A model generated the notes under the pieces. That model was not told the DNA's origin and searched no databases. It worked only from the letters and a program-made list of their open reading frames with translations. Source: JARRJS01 sp037388885 (GTDB taxonomy: Bacteria; Gemmatimonadota; Gemmatimonadetes; Longimicrobiales; RSA9). From it: 27,489 nucleotides of DNA. The position numbers and the translations under genes are program-made. This document shows positions 1 to 7,872 of this stretch, piece after piece (position 1 is the stretch's first letter; the number at the start of each line of letters is the position of its first letter). The stretch covers positions 1-27,489 of the forward strand of contig JARRJS010000073.1 in assembly GCA_037388885.1 (NCBI GenBank). Direction: 5' to 3'.

Positions 1-1009
1 CGCGGCCGTAGTAATCCGGCTGTCCCTTGTAGTGCTCCAGCGTCCATGCGGCCGGTCCCGTGTAGCCGCCATCGACGAACAGCTTCAAAGCACCCACGCG
101 CAACCATTCGTCCCCCTGCCCCGTCTTCAGATCCAGGTTGCGCACTCGCGCCGCCGCCGCCTCTCCTTCGCCGAAGCCCACCGGGATATGGATCTGCACC
201 GACGCTCGCGGTAGTTCGCCCCGGTGTTCCCGATATACTTCCTGCCACATGGGATACCGTGCGGGCGGCGTCATGGCATCGATGAAACTCGTGATGCCGT
301 ACGAGAACTCTTTCTTCAAGTTCTCCACCAGGCTTGCCCGAAGTTCTTCGTATGTTGCCCTCGGAACCAGACGCGTTGCAGCGCTCCAATCCTCCCGGAT
401 GACGCCCGTCGGCTCCCCGGACGAGTCGTGCTCGATCATCCCGGTCTTCGGATCCGGCGTGTTCCGGTCGATCCCCGCCAGCTTCAAGGCCAGACTGTTC
501 AGCACGGCGCTGTGCCCGCCCGCCCGCGCAATGGCCGCGGGATTGTCCGGGATCGCCGCGTCCAGATCCGCTTTCGTCGGAATCCGTCCCTCCGCCATCT
601 CGTCTTCCGACCAACCCCAGCCCGTAATCCACTCCCCAGAGCCCAACTCCTGCGCCTTTTTTCGCAGCCGGTCCTGGAACTCGCCCATAGATTTCACACC
701 GCTCATGTCCACGTACCGCCGCGGTTGACCCCGGATGTGCGTGTGAGCATCGTTGAAGCCCGGTGTCACGAAACGACCCCGGAGATCCAGCACCTCCGGG
801 GCCCGGTAACGACTCACCAACGACTCGTCCCCCACCGCCAACACTCGGCCATCCCTCACAGCCATTGCGCTGTGGACCGACAACATGTCATCCGCCGTGA
901 AGATCACGGCGTTGTGGACTACCAGATCGGCGCGCTCCTGCGCCCTGACGCCCGAAACACCCAGGACCAGCGGGACAAGAGCAACGTAAAGACCACGAAA
1001 CGTCCTCAT
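1..1009 (-). CDS. Secreted amidohydrolase, YtcJ-like (3' end outside window)
   Basis: The minus strand is open from an ATG at 1009 to the left edge, giving 336 visible codons. Residues 1-23 form a signal peptide (MRTFRGLYVALV..., predicted cut VRA|Q), so the enzyme should be exported. The body reads as an amidohydrolase of the amidohydrolase_3/YtcJ type. It has a beta-rich start (DLVVHNAVIFTAD, DGRVLAVGD), then the metal-binding HxH in PGFNDAHTH (H89, H91), then GHSAVLNS and KLFVDGGYTGPA. Members of this family hydrolyse amide or N-formyl bonds, but the substrate cannot be read from sequence. The start codon overlaps the stop of the upstream GntR gene as ATGA (1006-1009), so the two are probably co-transcribed and translationally coupled, and the regulator may respond to this enzyme's substrate. 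The remaining metal ligands lie beyond the window. Confidence 0.85.
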   Translation of the reverse strand, partial: MRTFRGLYVALVPLVLGVSGVRAQERADLVVHNAVIFTADDMLSVHSAMAVRDGRVLAVGDESLVSRYRAPEVLDLRGRFVTPGFNDAHTHIRGQPRRYVDMSGVKSMGEFQDRLRKKAQELGSGEWITGWGWSEDEMAEGRIPTKADLDAAIPDNPAAIARAGGHSAVLNSLALKLAGIDRNTPDPKTGMIEHDSSGEPTGVIREDWSAATRLVPRATYEELRASLVENLKKEFSYGITSFIDAMTPPARYPMWQEVYREHRGELPRASVQIHIPVGFGEGEAAAARVRNLDLKTGQGDEWLRVGALKLFVDGGYTGPAAWTLEHYKGQPDYYGR

Positions 1010-1716
1010 GGCGGGCCTCCATCCCCGGACGCGACCTTCCGCAACGCAGTGGCGTCCGTCAGGTATGCGATGGAACGGTTCTCGTGCAGAGTCTGACACG
1101 CCTCATCGAAATCCCCCGCACGCGCGGCATCCACAATCCGCTGATGTTGACGCACCCACTTGCGACGAGTCTCGCCGTTCATTTCGCCCAACACGGCCGC
1201 GAAATCCACGAACTCAAGACGACGTATCTGACCCCGCAGATCATCCAGCAGCTCCTGCAAAACCCGATTCCCACAGTTGTCGCTCACCACCTCGTGGAAC
1301 TGGTCGTTCAGCTCCACGCTCGTCACTGTTTCGTTCCGTTCCAGGGCCTCCGCAAACGCACTGTTTGCCTTCTCCATCGCCTGCAGGGCCAGCTCCCCCA
1401 TTCGCGGAAATGCCAGCTTGCCCGCAAGGACCTCCAGGGCCTGCAGCACCGGGTATAGGTCCAGTAGCTCCTCCATCGAACGCGCCGGCACCCGGAACCC
1501 GCGACGTGGGATCCGCTCCACCATCCCCTCGCTCGCCAGACGGCCCAGCGCTTCCCGCACCGGCGTCCGACTCACACCCATCGCTTCCCCAACGTCCTTC
1601 TCCCGGATGAACGTGCCCGGCGTCCAGAAGCTCCCCATCAGTCGATCCCGAATGATTTCGTACACTTCGTCCGTCAACGTCCGCTCTGTCCCGACCTTCG
1701 GCCAAGCCTCCTTCAT
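1006..1716 (-). CDS. GntR-family transcriptional regulator, FCD subfamily
   Basis: A 236-residue protein of normal length for the FadR/FCD branch. The winged helix-turn-helix spans about residues 12-77, with the recognition-helix signature SRTPVREALGRLASEGMV and the wing PRRGF. The all-alpha FCD ligand domain covers about 85-215. Its usual metal-site positions are present: the LNDQFH motif (N137/D138, H141), H191 in RQHQRIVDA and H211 in TLHENRS. The start at 1716 is preceded by an AAGGAG ribosome binding site (1723-1728) six bases upstream. It is first in a two-gene operon with the amidohydrolase. The promoter and twin TTGTATAC sites upstream suggest autoregulation. FCD regulators usually bind small carboxylates or amino-acid-like ligands; the ligand here is unknown. 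Confidence 0.93.
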   Translation of the reverse strand: MKEAWPKVGTERTLTDEVYEIIRDRLMGSFWTPGTFIREKDVGEAMGVSRTPVREALGRLASEGMVERIPRRGFRVPARSMEELLDLYPVLQALEVLAGKLAFPRMGELALQAMEKANSAFAEALERNETVTSVELNDQFHEVVSDNCGNRVLQELLDDLRGQIRRLEFVDFAAVLGEMNGETRRKWVRQHQRIVDAARAGDFDEACQTLHENRSIAYLTDATALRKVASGDGGPP

Positions 1717-1775
1717 GCATGCTCCTTCAGATCTCCCAGGTTATGTGACCGCGACACTGGCCATGCGCGGCGAAG

Positions 1776-1804
1776 TTGTATACAAATTTCGTATTCGTAT
1801 ACAA
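1776..1804. promoter_or_regulatory. Probable double operator for the GntR regulator
   Basis: TTGTATACAA at 1776-1785 is a perfect 10-base palindrome. TCGTATACAA at 1795-1804 matches it with one mismatch and shares the GTATAC core. The centres are 19 bases apart, about two helical turns. One site overlaps the promoter -10 and the other covers the likely start of transcription. FCD-type GntR proteins commonly bind short TNGTN-ACNA-like palindromes, so repression of its own operon is the natural reading. The assignment is inferred from position and symmetry. Confidence 0.6.
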
Positions 1805-1824
1805 TTTCTACTCTGCCTTGTCAA
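1796..1824 (-). promoter_or_regulatory. Sigma-70-like promoter for the GntR-amidohydrolase operon
   Basis: On the minus strand TTGACA (1824-1819) is followed after exactly 17 bases by TATACG (1801-1796). The -35 is a perfect consensus hexamer and the -10 is acceptable. Initiation would fall near 1789, leaving a 5' leader of about 70 bases before the ATG at 1716. The -10 overlaps one of the two palindromic sites described separately. Confidence 0.6.
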
Positions 1825-1908
1825 TGGTCTTGAATTCAGGACATCCGGATGAGATTAATCAAACCCCAATTTTTGTGCAGATCGGCGTCCCCCGGCTGCT
1901 GACCTCGA

Positions 1909-2237
1909 TCAAGTCCGGATTTTCGTGTAGGCCGGCCTACGCCAGTTGTTGAACACTCTCATGCGGCTGGCGAAGGCCGCCTCAGAGGTGCCGTCAGGAT
2001 CGAGAACGTGCACGACGTTGCCCGGTGGATGCCGATATCGAGCCAGGCCGCAATATTATCGGATGAGTCTTTCTAGGCGACCGCAACCACGATCACGCGG
2101 TCTGAGAACTCGGACGCAAAGCGAGCAAGCTGCTTTAGGCAGATGCGCAATACATGATCTGCACCAGGTGGCTCAGAAAACGCCATCATGATCGCAACTG
2201 TTTTGGGGGCCAGATCCGGCAGATTTGGGCGCCCCAT
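1909..2237 (-). pseudogene. Decayed thioredoxin-like (TlpA/ResA-type) gene remnant
   Basis: The minus strand from an ATG at 2237 reads ...LKQLARFASEFSDRVIVVAVA, then a TAG at 2073-2075, then in the same frame KDSSDNIAAWLDI. After a frame change it reads HVLDPDGTSEAAFASRMRVF and stops at 1909-1911. Read across the stop and frameshift, these pieces follow the order of a TlpA/ResA thioredoxin-like domain: helix after the active site, VVVAV strand, a D-N-AAWL helix, and a xVLDPDG strand-turn. No CxxC is visible upstream. I see a degraded fragment, not a working gene. It fills most of the 680-base gap between the GntR gene and pilC. Confidence 0.4.
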
Positions 2238-2300
2238 GGAACGCCAGCCAGGCCCGAGTCGGCTCTCGAATTCCGTCGTTTTTCGCCACCCTGTATAAAC

Positions 2301-2332
2301 GAAGAAAAGCCCGCAACCGCGGGCTTTTCTTC
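2301..2332 (-). terminator. Intrinsic terminator downstream of pilC
   Basis: A perfect 14-base stem (2301-2314 pairing with 2319-2332) encloses a 4-base AACC loop. The stem core is GCCCGC/GCGGGC, followed by a TTTTCTTC tail on either strand. It lies 64 bases past the pilC stop codon and should end the pilB-pilT-pilC transcript. Being symmetrical, it could also stop plus-strand transcription. Confidence 0.85.
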
Positions 2333-2395
2333 TACCGACACCCAATCAACGGACGTTCAGGCACGCCTCCGCCCTCGCCCCCGCCTGCCGTTCTG

Positions 2396-3613
2396 CTACC
2401 CACTCACCGCGTTCATCATGTCGAAGATCGGCAGGTACATGGCCACGATCATGCCGCCCACGATGGTGCCCAGGAAGACGATCATGATGGGCTCCATGGC
2501 GGAGAGCAGGGCTTCGACGGCGGCGTCGACCTCTTCGTCGTAGAAGTCGGCGATCTTGGTGAGCATCTCGTCGAGGCCGCCGGTCTGCTCGCCGACGTTG
2601 ATCATCTGGACGACCATGGGCGGGAAGACGCCGGACCGCTTGAGCGGGTCGGAGATGGTCTCACCGCCGGCGATGGAGGATCGTGACTCCATGACGGCGT
2701 CGTGGATGACGCGGTTGCCGGCCGTCTTGGCGGTGATCTCGAGGCCTTCGAGGATGGAGACGCCGGAGGCGACCAGGGTGCCGAGGGTGCGGGTGAAGCG
2801 TGCGACGGCGGACTTGCGCAGCAGGTTCCCGAAGACGGGTGCGCTGAGCAGCATCTTGTCGATGGTCCGCTCGCCGTTGTCGGTCTTGTAGTACTGGCGG
2901 ATCAGCACGACGACGGCGGCGATGCCGGCGAGGATGATGTACCAGTAGTGTTGCAGCATCTGGCTGATCCAGATGACGAAGCGCGTGGGTGCGGGCAGGG
3001 GCACGCCGGCGCTGTCGAACATGTTCTGGAAGGTCGGGATGACGACGATGAGCAGGATCGCGACGGCGGCGACGGCCACGGTCAGGATCACCGCCGGGTA
3101 GATCATGGCGCCCTTGATCTTGCGGATGAGGGCGTCGTTTTTCTCCATGAACGTGGCGAGGCGCAGCAGGATGACGTCCAGGATGCCGCCGACCTCGCCC
3201 GCGGCCACCATGTTGACGTACAGGTCGGTGAAGACCTTGGGATGCTTGCGCAGGGAGTCGGCCAGCGTGTTCCCGGCCTCGACATCGCTGAGCACATCCT
3301 CGATGACCTGTCGGAGCTTCTTGTTCTCGCTCTGCTTGGCGAGAATGTCGAGGCTCTGCACGAGGGGCAGGCCGGAGTTGATCATGGTGGCGAACTGACG
3401 CGTGAAGATGACGATGTCACGCGTTTTGATCCCGCCGCCCATGAGGTCGGCCAGGTCCATACTGCCGATGCCGGCCTTCTTCTGCTCGATCTTGACGGGG
3501 ATCAGCTTCTGCTGACGCAGCAAGCCGACCACGTCGTTGCGGGTCGGGACCTCGATTTCGCCCTGTGTGAGGGCGCCTGTCGCGCTGCGCGCGGAGTACG
3601 TGAACGTCGCCAT
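2396..3613 (-). CDS. pilC: Type IV pilus inner-membrane platform protein PilC
   Basis: A 405-residue GspF/PilC-family protein of typical length, with two T2SSF domains (about 68-192 and 272-394). Family signatures are visible: FTRQFATMINSGLPLVQSLDIL, the matching second copy FTRTLGTLVASGVSILEGLEI, GEVGGILDVIL and GEQTGGLDEML. Membrane segments lie at about 173-194, 223-240 and 375-397. PilC is the inner-membrane core on which the PilB and PilT motors act during pilus extension and retraction. It is the last gene of pilB-pilT-pilC, 34 bases after pilT, with GAGGA just before the ATG. The terminator at 2301-2332 follows it. Confidence 0.96.
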   Translation of the reverse strand: MATFTYSARSATGALTQGEIEVPTRNDVVGLLRQQKLIPVKIEQKKAGIGSMDLADLMGGGIKTRDIVIFTRQFATMINSGLPLVQSLDILAKQSENKKLRQVIEDVLSDVEAGNTLADSLRKHPKVFTDLYVNMVAAGEVGGILDVILLRLATFMEKNDALIRKIKGAMIYPAVILTVAVAAVAILLIVVIPTFQNMFDSAGVPLPAPTRFVIWISQMLQHYWYIILAGIAAVVVLIRQYYKTDNGERTIDKMLLSAPVFGNLLRKSAVARFTRTLGTLVASGVSILEGLEITAKTAGNRVIHDAVMESRSSIAGGETISDPLKRSGVFPPMVVQMINVGEQTGGLDEMLTKIADFYDEEVDAAVEALLSAMEPIMIVFLGTIVGGMIVAMYLPIFDMMNAVSG

Positions 3614-3647
3614 GGTCCTCGTTCAGCCAGTCATCGGCCGTGCCAGG

Positions 3648-4766
3648 TTATTCCGCGGGAGCGCCGAGCATGCGGAGCAGCTCGGCGGGGTCACTCGTGT
3701 GCTTGAGCGCTTCTTCCCTCGTGATGTCGCCGGAAACGACGAACTGGTAGAGGGCGTCGTTCATGGTCTGCATGCCATGCTTCTTGCCGGCCTGCATGAT
3801 GGAGTAGATCTGGTGGATCTTGTCGTCGCGAATGGTGGCGCGAACGGCCGGCGTGGCCACCATGATCTCCAGCGCGGCGATACGGCCCTTGCCGGAAGCG
3901 CGCGGCAGCAGGGACTGGGTGACGACGCCCTCCAGCACGAAGGCGAGCTGGGCCCGCACCTGTGACTGCTGGTTCGACGGGAAGACGTCGATGATGCGGT
4001 TGATGGTCTCGGCCGCCGAGTTGGTGTGCAGGGTGGCGAAGGCCAGGTGCCCGGTCTCGGCGATGGTGAGGGCGGCCGAGATGGTCTCCAGGTCGCGCAT
4101 CTCGCCGATGAGCACGACGTCGGGGTCCTGCCGCAGGGCGTACTTGAGGGCCGCGCCGAACGACTTGGTGTCCGCACCGACTTCGCGCTGGTTGACGATG
4201 GAGCGCTTGTGCTTGTGCACGAACTCGATGGGGTCCTCGACGGTGAGGATGTGTCCCGCCTCCTCGCTGTTGATCTTGTCCACCAGGGCGGCGAGGGTGG
4301 TGGACTTGCCGGAGCCCGTGGGCCCGGTGATCAGCACGAGCCCGCGCGGCTTCTCGGCCAGCTTCTCGACGACGGGCGGCAGCCCCAGCTGCTTGAACGT
4401 CTGGATCTCGTAAGGGATCTGCCGGATCACGACGGTGACGCAGCCGCGCTGCTTGAAGACGTTGCCGCGGAACCGGGACAGGTTCTGGATGCCGAAGGAG
4501 AAGTCGAGCTCGTCTTCCGTCTCGAAGCGCTTCTTCTGGTTCTCCGTGAGGATGGAGTACGCGAGCGCGAGCGTGTCCTTGGGCTCGAGCTCGTAGTCGA
4601 CGCTGGCGTTCACGATCACGCCGTCCACGCGCACCTTCGGCCGTTCACCGGCGGTGAGATGCAGGTCGCTGGCGCCGCGCGCGACCATCTCTTCCAGCAG
4701 GGCGCGCAGGTTGAGCTGTTTCTCCTTCGGCGCGGCGGCCGGTGTCGCGGCTTCCGTGGTGCTCAT
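3648..4766 (-). CDS. pilT: Type IV pilus retraction ATPase PilT
   Basis: The reading frame extends further upstream into pilB, but MSTTEAATPA at 4766 is chosen as the start. From there the protein is 372 residues, normal for PilT, and its ATG overlaps the pilB stop as TAATG, implying translational coupling. The N-terminal PAS-like region includes ASDLHLTAGERPKVRVDG. The motor domain has Walker A GPTGSGKST (148-156), the Asp-box region VEDPIEF, Walker B DPDVVLIGEMRD (215-225) and the His-box GHLAFATLHTNSA. Absence of a tetracysteine zinc site and the C-terminal AVRATIRDDKIHQI and DITREEALKH motifs identify PilT rather than PilB. It hydrolyses ATP to depolymerise pili, driving twitching and DNA uptake. 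Confidence 0.96.
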   Translation of the reverse strand: MSTTEAATPAAAPKEKQLNLRALLEEMVARGASDLHLTAGERPKVRVDGVIVNASVDYELEPKDTLALAYSILTENQKKRFETEDELDFSFGIQNLSRFRGNVFKQRGCVTVVIRQIPYEIQTFKQLGLPPVVEKLAEKPRGLVLITGPTGSGKSTTLAALVDKINSEEAGHILTVEDPIEFVHKHKRSIVNQREVGADTKSFGAALKYALRQDPDVVLIGEMRDLETISAALTIAETGHLAFATLHTNSAAETINRIIDVFPSNQQSQVRAQLAFVLEGVVTQSLLPRASGKGRIAALEIMVATPAVRATIRDDKIHQIYSIMQAGKKHGMQTMNDALYQFVVSGDITREEALKHTSDPAELLRMLGAPAE

Positions 4767-6478
4767 TAAGCGGCGGTCTCCTTGATGACTTCTTCCAGAG
4801 TGGTGATCCCCTTCTCGACCTTCTTCATGCCGTCCATGCGCAGGGTGAGCATGCCGTCGGCGAGGGCCTGGTCCTTCAGCTCGTCGGTGCCTGCACCCTG
4901 CATGATGAGCTTGCGCAGGCCGACGGTGTTGGCCATGACCTCGTAGAGGCCCTGGCGGCCCTTGTAGCCGGTGTGGCCGCACGCGTCGCAGCCCTTGCCC
5001 TTGTAGAACGTCATGTGCCGCTGATCAGCGGTAAGGCCGGCGGCATCGAAGTACTCGTCGGGGTACGTGACTTCTTCCTTGCATTTGGTGCAGATGCGGC
5101 GCACCAAACGCTGCGCGGTGACCACGTTGAGGGCGGCCGCCACGTTGAACGGCTCGAGGCCCATGTCGATCATGCGCGTGATGGTGGACGGCGCGTCGTT
5201 GGTGTGCAGGGTGGACAGCACGAGGTGGCCGGTGAGGGCCGCCTTGATGGCGATGCCGCCCGTCTCGATGTCGCGGATCTCACCCACCATGATGATGTTG
5301 GGGTCCTGGCGCAGGAACGCACGCAGGGCTGCGGCGAACGTCATGCCCACCTCGTTGCGCACCTGGACCTGGTTGATGCCGTGGAGGTTGTACTCCACGG
5401 GGTCCTCGGCGGTCATGATGTTCACGTCCATCGTGTTGATCTTGGAGAGCGCCGAGTAGAGCGTCGTCGTCTTCCCGGAGCCGGTGGGGCCGGTCACGAG
5501 CACCATGCCGTACGGCTGCATGATGGCGCGCATGAAGTCCTTCTCGGCCACCGGCTCGAACCCGAACTTTTCCAGGTCCAGCGTCAGGTTGCCCCGGTCC
5601 AGGATACGCAGCACGATCTTCTCGCCGAAGATCACCGGCAGCGTGCTGACGCGGAAGTCGACGATCTTGTTGCGGACCTTCAGCTTGATGCGGCCGTCCT
5701 GCGGCACGCGGCGCTCGGCGATGTTGAGGTCCGCCAGGATCTTGAGACGGGAGATGAGCGCCGCCTTCATCTTGAGCGGCGGCTTCATGATCTCCTGCAG
5801 CGCGCCGTCGATCCGGTAGCGCACGCGGAGCTCCTTCTCGTACGGCTCCACGTGGATGTCGGACACGCCCTTGAGGACGGCGTCCGTCAGAATCCCGTTG
5901 ATCAGCTTGACGACCGGCGCTTCGTCAACCTGCGCCTGCAGGGCCGCGACGCTGACCTCCTCCTCCTCCCGCTCCACCACCTCGACGTCCGACTCCTCGA
6001 TCTCCTCGAGCAGCTCGGACAGGCGGTCGTCCTCCTCGACGCCGTAGTGCTGGTCGAGGTACTTCTTGAGCGTGAACTCGCCCACCACCACCGGCTCGAT
6101 GTCGTGGCGCGTGACGAACTTGAGCTGGTCGATGAGCCCCGGGTCCGCCGGGTTGGCCATGGCGACCGTCAGCGTGCGGCCCACCCGCCGCAGCGGCAGC
6201 ACCAGGTAGCGCTGCGCCAGGTTCGCCGGCACCAGCCTCACGATCTTCGGATCGATGTCGACGCGGTTGATGTCCACCGCCGGCACGCGGTACTGCCGCG
6301 CCAGCATGCGCGTGAGGTCCTCTTCCGCAACAAAGCCGAGCTTGATCAGCGCATACCCGATCCGCGTATTGCTGGAGCGTGCGTCGTCCAACGCACGACG
6401 CAACTGCTCCTGCGTGACCAGGCCTTCGCGGACCAGGAGGTCGCCGATCCGGTCGGTGGGTGTCGTCGTCGTCGCCAT
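4766..6478 (-). CDS. pilB: Type IV pilus assembly ATPase PilB
   Basis: A 570-residue GspE/PilB ATPase taken from MATTTTPTDR at 6478; the open frame continues upstream into sequence with no family resemblance. The N-terminal MshEN/T2SSE-N domain (about 8-145) includes IGDLLVREGLVTQEQL. An acidic linker (about 148-176, EED...EEEE) leads to the ATPase, with Walker A GPTGSGKTT (330-338), VEYN in the Asp box, Walker B NIIMVGEIRD (394-403) and HLVLSTLHTNDA. The zinc tetracysteine is intact (C463, C466, C497, C500), marking PilB rather than PilT. It powers pilus extension at the inner membrane. No other pil genes are in the window, so the rest of the machine must lie elsewhere. Confidence 0.97.
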   Translation of the reverse strand: MATTTTPTDRIGDLLVREGLVTQEQLRRALDDARSSNTRIGYALIKLGFVAEEDLTRMLARQYRVPAVDINRVDIDPKIVRLVPANLAQRYLVLPLRRVGRTLTVAMANPADPGLIDQLKFVTRHDIEPVVVGEFTLKKYLDQHYGVEEDDRLSELLEEIEESDVEVVEREEEEVSVAALQAQVDEAPVVKLINGILTDAVLKGVSDIHVEPYEKELRVRYRIDGALQEIMKPPLKMKAALISRLKILADLNIAERRVPQDGRIKLKVRNKIVDFRVSTLPVIFGEKIVLRILDRGNLTLDLEKFGFEPVAEKDFMRAIMQPYGMVLVTGPTGSGKTTTLYSALSKINTMDVNIMTAEDPVEYNLHGINQVQVRNEVGMTFAAALRAFLRQDPNIIMVGEIRDIETGGIAIKAALTGHLVLSTLHTNDAPSTITRMIDMGLEPFNVAAALNVVTAQRLVRRICTKCKEEVTYPDEYFDAAGLTADQRHMTFYKGKGCDACGHTGYKGRQGLYEVMANTVGLRKLIMQGAGTDELKDQALADGMLTLRMDGMKKVEKGITTLEEVIKETAA

Positions 6479-6537
6479 GAATTGCCGGGCGTAGGAAAAA
6501 GATGCCGCTCGATGCTGTTCACCGGGGGAGGTTTCGA

Positions 6538-6567
6538 AAGGTAGAACCGTTCTGCCCGCGCGGTCAA
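6538..6567 (-). promoter_or_regulatory. Candidate promoter for pilB-pilT-pilC
   Basis: On the minus strand TTGACC (6567-6562) is separated by 18 bases from TACCTT (6543-6538). This places a start near 6531 and a leader of about 50 bases before the pilB ATG. The -35 is good and the -10 mediocre. No strong Shine-Dalgarno precedes the ATG. Confidence 0.35.
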
Positions 6568-6595
6568 GCCTTTCCTCGCCAAGCGGTTCCGCCCC

Positions 6596-6800
6596 CTTCC
6601 GTCCCACCCCGACAGGGAGACCCCCGATCCCCCCTGCCCCTCCACGCCGACGTGGAGACCCCCGCCTCCCACATTACCACCACCAGGGCGACGGGGCGAG
6701 CCCTTTCCACCCCCGACCCTTCCACCCCGACGGGGAGACCCCCGCCTCCCAACCCTACCACCACCAGGGCGACGGGGTGACCCCCGACCCACCGCACCAC
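6596..6800. repeat. GC-rich palindrome-type repeats with an 80-base tandem copy
   Basis: The gap upstream of pilB contains several copies of a CCACCCCGAC-GGG(G)AGACCCC element (6604, 6641 and 6722 onward). Its cores can fold (GGGG-AGA-CCCC). A longer segment starting GAGACCCCCGCCTCCCA and containing CACCACCAGGGCGACGGGG occurs at 6655 and again at 6735, an exact 80-base period. Related copies recur at about 7899, 7932, 8439, 18768 and 18871. No gene is visible in this stretch; open frames here are by-products of repetitive GC-rich sequence. Confidence 0.7.
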
Positions 6801-6879
6801 CCCACCGGGGAGCGCCGGGGTGCGCGGGTCACCGGCGGATGCGCCAGCCTTCGGCCACACCGGCGCGCACCATCCCCCC

Positions 6880-7107
6880 GTCTCCCTTTCGGCCGGGAGC
6901 GCCGGCCGCCCAGGGAAACCCGCCCTCAACCAGCGGCGGCCCATCGAGTCCTGCAAGTCTCCCCGTCAGTCAAGGGCGCCCACTACCTGAGCACCTCCAC
7001 CAGCGGACCGCGCCCGCCCATCGAGCCCTGCAAGTCTCCCCGTCATTCCAGGGCTGCCAGCCAACCGACAAGACCCACCCTCAACCAGCGCCCTACCCTT
7101 CAGAGCC
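6880..7107. repeat. Three-unit 77-base repeat array, 3' of comEA
   Basis: GTCTCCC cores lie at 6880, 6957 and 7034, exactly 77 bases apart. The second and third belong to the perfect core CAAGTCTCCCCGTCA (6954-6968 and 7031-7045). Unit interiors have diverged but keep landmarks such as ACCAGCG near the middle and CATCGAG just before the core. The array ends against the comEA stop codon at 7108. The layout of conserved core and variable interior resembles CRISPR, but see the rejected list. Confidence 0.8.
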
Positions 7108-7872
7108 TCACCGCACCCGCACGTTCGCCCGGATCCGCTTCAGCGTGGCGGGGCCGATGCCGCGCACCTCCGTGAGCTGGTCGACGGTCCGGAACGGTCC
7201 GGCGGAGTCGCGGTAGGCGACGATGCGCCGGGCGAGGGCCGGGCCGATGCCGCGCAGGCGTTGGAGCTCACCGGCGCTCGCGCGGTTCACGTCCACGACG
7301 ACGGTCGCACCCCCGCCGGCGGCGCGGCTCGTGACGCTGACGTCCGGCCCGCGTTCCTCTCTGCCGCTGCCATCGTGGACTCGGCGGCCCGTCGACGCGT
7401 CGTAACGCGATGCCGGCGGCGGCGGCGAAGCCGCGCTCCCGTCCGTCCCGCGGGCGGACCGCGTCGGCGGTCCCGCGCCGGAGAAGTCGATGTGCTCCGC
7501 CAGATTTCCCGCCGTGCGCTCGCCGATGCCGGGGACACGCGTCAGGTCGGTCGTCGTTCGGAACCCGCCACCCTGCTGCCGCTCCGTCACGATGCGCCGG
7601 GCAAGGCTCACGCCGACGCCCGGCAGGCGCGCCAGCTGGTCGATGTCCGCTCGGTTGACGGCGATCCGTTCGCCCGCCGCCAGGGGCCGCTGCCGCTCCT
7701 TCTCCTCGTCCAGCGCATGCTGCGCCTTCGCCCGGTAAGCCGCCAGGTCGAGGCCCGCCGCGTCCGCCGGCACCACCGGCTCCCCATCCGGTCGCAGCAG
7801 CCGCGCGCCGGCCGAGAGAACGACCAGGAACGCGACGAACGCGACCGCGGATTGGTGGGATCCCTGTTTCAT
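7108..7872 (-). CDS. ComEA-like protein with two helix-hairpin-helix pairs
   Basis: From MKQGSHQSAV at 7872 the protein has 254 residues. An N-terminal membrane anchor (about 7-27) is followed by two separate ComEA-type HhH domains. The first is at about 70-127, with NRADIDQLARLPGVG and VPGIGERTAGNL. The second is at about 193-250, with VNRASAGELQRLRGIGPALARRIV and VRGIGPATLKRI. The low-complexity linker at 131-190 is rich in G, S, P and R. HhH pairs bind DNA non-specifically, and ComEA is the periplasmic DNA receptor that works with type IV pili in natural transformation. Most ComEA proteins have one such domain, so the duplication is unusual. The start codon overlaps the upstream S23-like gene as ATGA (7869-7872). 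Confidence 0.85.
   Translation of the reverse strand: MKQGSHQSAVAFVAFLVVLSAGARLLRPDGEPVVPADAAGLDLAAYRAKAQHALDEEKERQRPLAAGERIAVNRADIDQLARLPGVGVSLARRIVTERQQGGGFRTTTDLTRVPGIGERTAGNLAEHIDFSGAGPPTRSARGTDGSAASPPPPASRYDASTGRRVHDGSGREERGPDVSVTSRAAGGGATVVVDVNRASAGELQRLRGIGPALARRIVAYRDSAGPFRTVDQLTEVRGIGPATLKRIRANVRVR

Noticed and set aside
4742..6544. 600-residue plus-strand open frame opposite pilB
   Set aside because: It is a mirror of pilB codon bias in GC-rich DNA, composed of His/Asp/Leu/Val repeats with no recognisable domain.
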